Source: JAUSIF01 sp040901465
GTDB lineage: Bacteria; Pseudomonadota; Alphaproteobacteria; Rhizobiales; Xanthobacteraceae
Assembly (NCBI GenBank): GCA_040901465.1
Contig: JBBDYN010000053.1
Coordinates: 124,001 to 188,000, forward strand
DNA: 64,000 nucleotides
Direction of reading: 5' to 3'
A program made the translations under genes and the position numbers. The notes under the pieces were generated by a model. It did no database searches, was not told where the DNA came from, and was given only the letters and a program-made list of their open reading frames with translations. Numbering within the stretch: position 1 is the first letter of the stretch; each line of letters starts with the position of its first letter. This document shows positions 62,668 through 64,000 of this stretch, one piece after another.

Positions 62668-63555
62668 TTGACCATGGCGGAAGACGCGCCCCGATCGCGA
62701 CTGGGACGAGGGCTCGCGGCGTTGATCGGCGACGTCGGCGACGAGAGCGCCGTGGTGGAGCGCGCACGCGGACAGCGGCGGATTCCCATTGAATTCCTGC
62801 GCGCCAACCCGCGCAACCCGCGCCGTCACTACAACGAGGAGGAGCTGGAAGAGCTCGCCGCGTCGGTCAGGGCGAAAGGAATTCTGCAGCCAATCCTGGT
62901 GCGTACGGTCATCGGCGTGCCCGATGCGTTCGAGATCATCGCCGGCGAGCGGCGCTGGCGCGCTGCGCAGCGCGCGGGCATGCATGATGTGCCGGTCATC
63001 CTGCTCGAGATCAGCGACAAGGAAGCGCTCGAGATCGCGATCATCGAGAACGTGCAGCGCACCGATCTCAATCCGCTGGAAGAGGCGCTCGGCTACGACT
63101 CGCTGATCGGGCAATTCAATTATGCGCAGGCCGACCTCGCGAAGATTCTCGGCAAGAGCCGCAGCCACATTGCCAACACGCTGCGGCTCCTGAAGCTTCC
63201 GGAAAGCGTGAAGAAGTATCTCGCCGAGGGCAAGCTCACGGCCGGCCATGCACGCGCGCTGCTCGCGCACGACAATCCGGAAGCACTCGCGAAAGCGATC
63301 ATCGAACAAGGTCTCAACGTGCGCGACGTTGAAGCGCTCGCGGGCGCCCAGGCCGAGGCGCGCGGCAAGCAGGCGAAGCGCCGCCCGCGCGGCGCGAAGA
63401 GCGCGGACGTGCGCGCGCTCGAACGGAAGCTCTCGGACGTGCTCGGCCTGATGGTCGAGATCAACCATCGCAGTGCGGGCGGCGAGATGCGGATTCGCTA
63501 CAAGACGCTCGAGCAACTGGACGCGGTGTGCCGCAAGCTCGGTGTGCGCCACTAA
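62668..63555 (+). CDS. parB: Chromosome partitioning protein ParB (Spo0J-like)
   Basis: A CTP-dependent DNA clamp that loads at parS and spreads along DNA. It is 295 residues if TTG at 62668 is the start (GGAG lies 7 nt upstream); ATG at 62674 is the alternative. The N-terminal ParA-stimulating motif RLGRGLAALIGD is intact. The CTP-binding ParB/Srx fold has ENVQRTDLNPLEEA and the Box II motif AGERRWRAAQRAG. The helix-turn-helix follows, with LAKILGKSRSHIANTLRLLKLP. The C-terminal dimerisation domain is present. Confidence 0.96.
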   Translation: MTMAEDAPRSRLGRGLAALIGDVGDESAVVERARGQRRIPIEFLRANPRNPRRHYNEEELEELAASVRAKGILQPILVRTVIGVPDAFEIIAGERRWRAAQRAGMHDVPVILLEISDKEALEIAIIENVQRTDLNPLEEALGYDSLIGQFNYAQADLAKILGKSRSHIANTLRLLKLPESVKKYLAEGKLTAGHARALLAHDNPEALAKAIIEQGLNVRDVEALAGAQAEARGKQAKRRPRGAKSADVRALERKLSDVLGLMVEINHRSAGGEMRIRYKTLEQLDAVCRKLGVRH

Positions 63556-63570
63556 GTTACTGAAAACTCG

Positions 63571-64000
63571 CTAGTTATCGCTGCGTCGTTTGGTGCCGCG
63601 CGCGAGCGCGAGTATTTCGCGCTCGGCGATGGGTTCGGCAAGCTCCGATGAACGCCGCGCGGCGAGCGCAGCGGCGCCCAGCGCCGCGAGCGAGCGCTCC
63701 AGTGTTGCCGTGCCAAAGCGCGAGAGCGCGCGCTCGAAGCGCGCCTTGCGGCGAAAATGAATCCGCAATGCCGGATCCTCGACGATGCCGGAGGGACGCT
63801 CGCCGCGTTCGACACGCAGACTCAATTTATGCAGCGCCGCGATATGGCGGATGGCGGCGCCGATCACGCTGCTTGCCGCGATGCCCGCAGCGCGCGACTT
63901 GGCGAAAGCGGTGAGGGCGGCTTCGGCATCGCCGGCAGCGGCGGCGTCAACCACGTCTTCGAGCGCGAGCGCGGACGAGTCCGCGATCACGGCGCGCACA
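63571..64000 (-). CDS. holA: DNA polymerase III delta subunit, C-terminal part (5' end outside window)
   Basis: The delta subunit opens the beta clamp for clamp loading. Only the C-terminal 142 residues are visible. It matches the domain III collar region of HolA: VVDAAAAGDAEAALTAFAKSRAAGI, SSVIGAAIRHIAALHKLSLRVERGE, RKARFERALSRF and LEDVV-type packing helices. The gene is convergent with parB (15 bp between stops). In the common alphaproteobacterial arrangement holA lies immediately after parB, in agreement with this call. Confidence 0.82.
   Translation of the reverse strand, partial: VRAVIADSSALALEDVVDAAAAGDAEAALTAFAKSRAAGIAASSVIGAAIRHIAALHKLSLRVERGERPSGIVEDPALRIHFRRKARFERALSRFGTATLERSLAALGAAALAARRSSELAEPIAEREILALARGTKRRSDN

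Overview
The window is a 64 kb piece of a high-GC alphaproteobacterial chromosome. It is most likely from the Rhizobiales (Hyphomicrobiales), near the Bradyrhizobium/Rhodopseudomonas/Xanthobacteraceae group. This is inferred from gene order (ppsR-hemE, rho, mnmE-mnmG-rsmG-parA-parB-holA, his genes beside hslVU, hrcA-grpE-dnaK-dnaJ), from domain families such as DUF2244, DUF2628, NDUFA9-like and PmtA-like proteins, and from intergenic palindromes of the kind scattered through Rhizobiales genomes. A run of 10 N between dnaK and dnaJ shows that this is a draft or metagenome assembly.

Layout. 1-5.3 kb: RNase D (cut by the window edge), tRNA-Leu(CAG), an NDUFA9-like protein, uppP, a GST, queG and an ABHD10-like hydrolase. 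5.4-11.8 kb: a glycosyltransferase, then the translation block infC, rpmI, rplT, pheS, pheT. 11.8-17.2 kb: a Tat-exported FAD oxidase, a YiiX-like hydrolase, an EI24/CysZ-like membrane protein, nth, DUF2244 and a zinc-domain-less Ada-type methyltransferase. 17.3-21.1 kb (minus strand): gpmA, dapB, a DUF1330 protein, pyrF, an FMN reductase and a PmtA-like methyltransferase. 21.2-27.2 kb (minus): the heat-shock cluster hrcA, a YrbL-like gene, grpE, dnaK, dnaJ. 27.3-38.7 kb (mostly plus): rph, rdgB, hemW, rsmI, yraN, gshB, a secreted amidase-like protein, comM and a hybrid histidine kinase, with an LppC-like lipoprotein gene on the minus strand. 38.7-43.5 kb (minus): hisB, DUF2628, hisH, hisA, hisF, hisE and coaA. 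43.6-48.8 kb: hslVU, an Smr protein, mltA, a Tim44-domain protein and secB.

48.8-64 kb looks like the chromosome origin region. An overlapping minus-strand operon, ppsR-maf-aroE-coaE-dnaQ, points left. hemE-hemJ, rho, mnmE, mnmG-rsmG and parA-parB point right. The 289 bp between ppsR and hemE is where the origin lies in Caulobacter and several relatives. It falls to about 29% GC next to hemE and holds DnaA-box-like words and a perfect inverted repeat. Seven to nine kb away are four parS-like sequences, three between mnmE and mnmG and one inside rsmG. A TTAA-N7-TTAA (CtrA-type) motif sits directly before parA. These elements form the most interesting system in the window: an origin, a centromere-like region and the ParAB machinery that acts on it.

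No phage, insertion sequence, CRISPR array, toxin-antitoxin pair or defence island was seen. Almost all genes are housekeeping genes. The main departures from expectation are the lower-GC YrbL-like gene inside the heat-shock cluster, a secreted amidase-like protein, the assembly gap, and two intergenic palindromic repeats.
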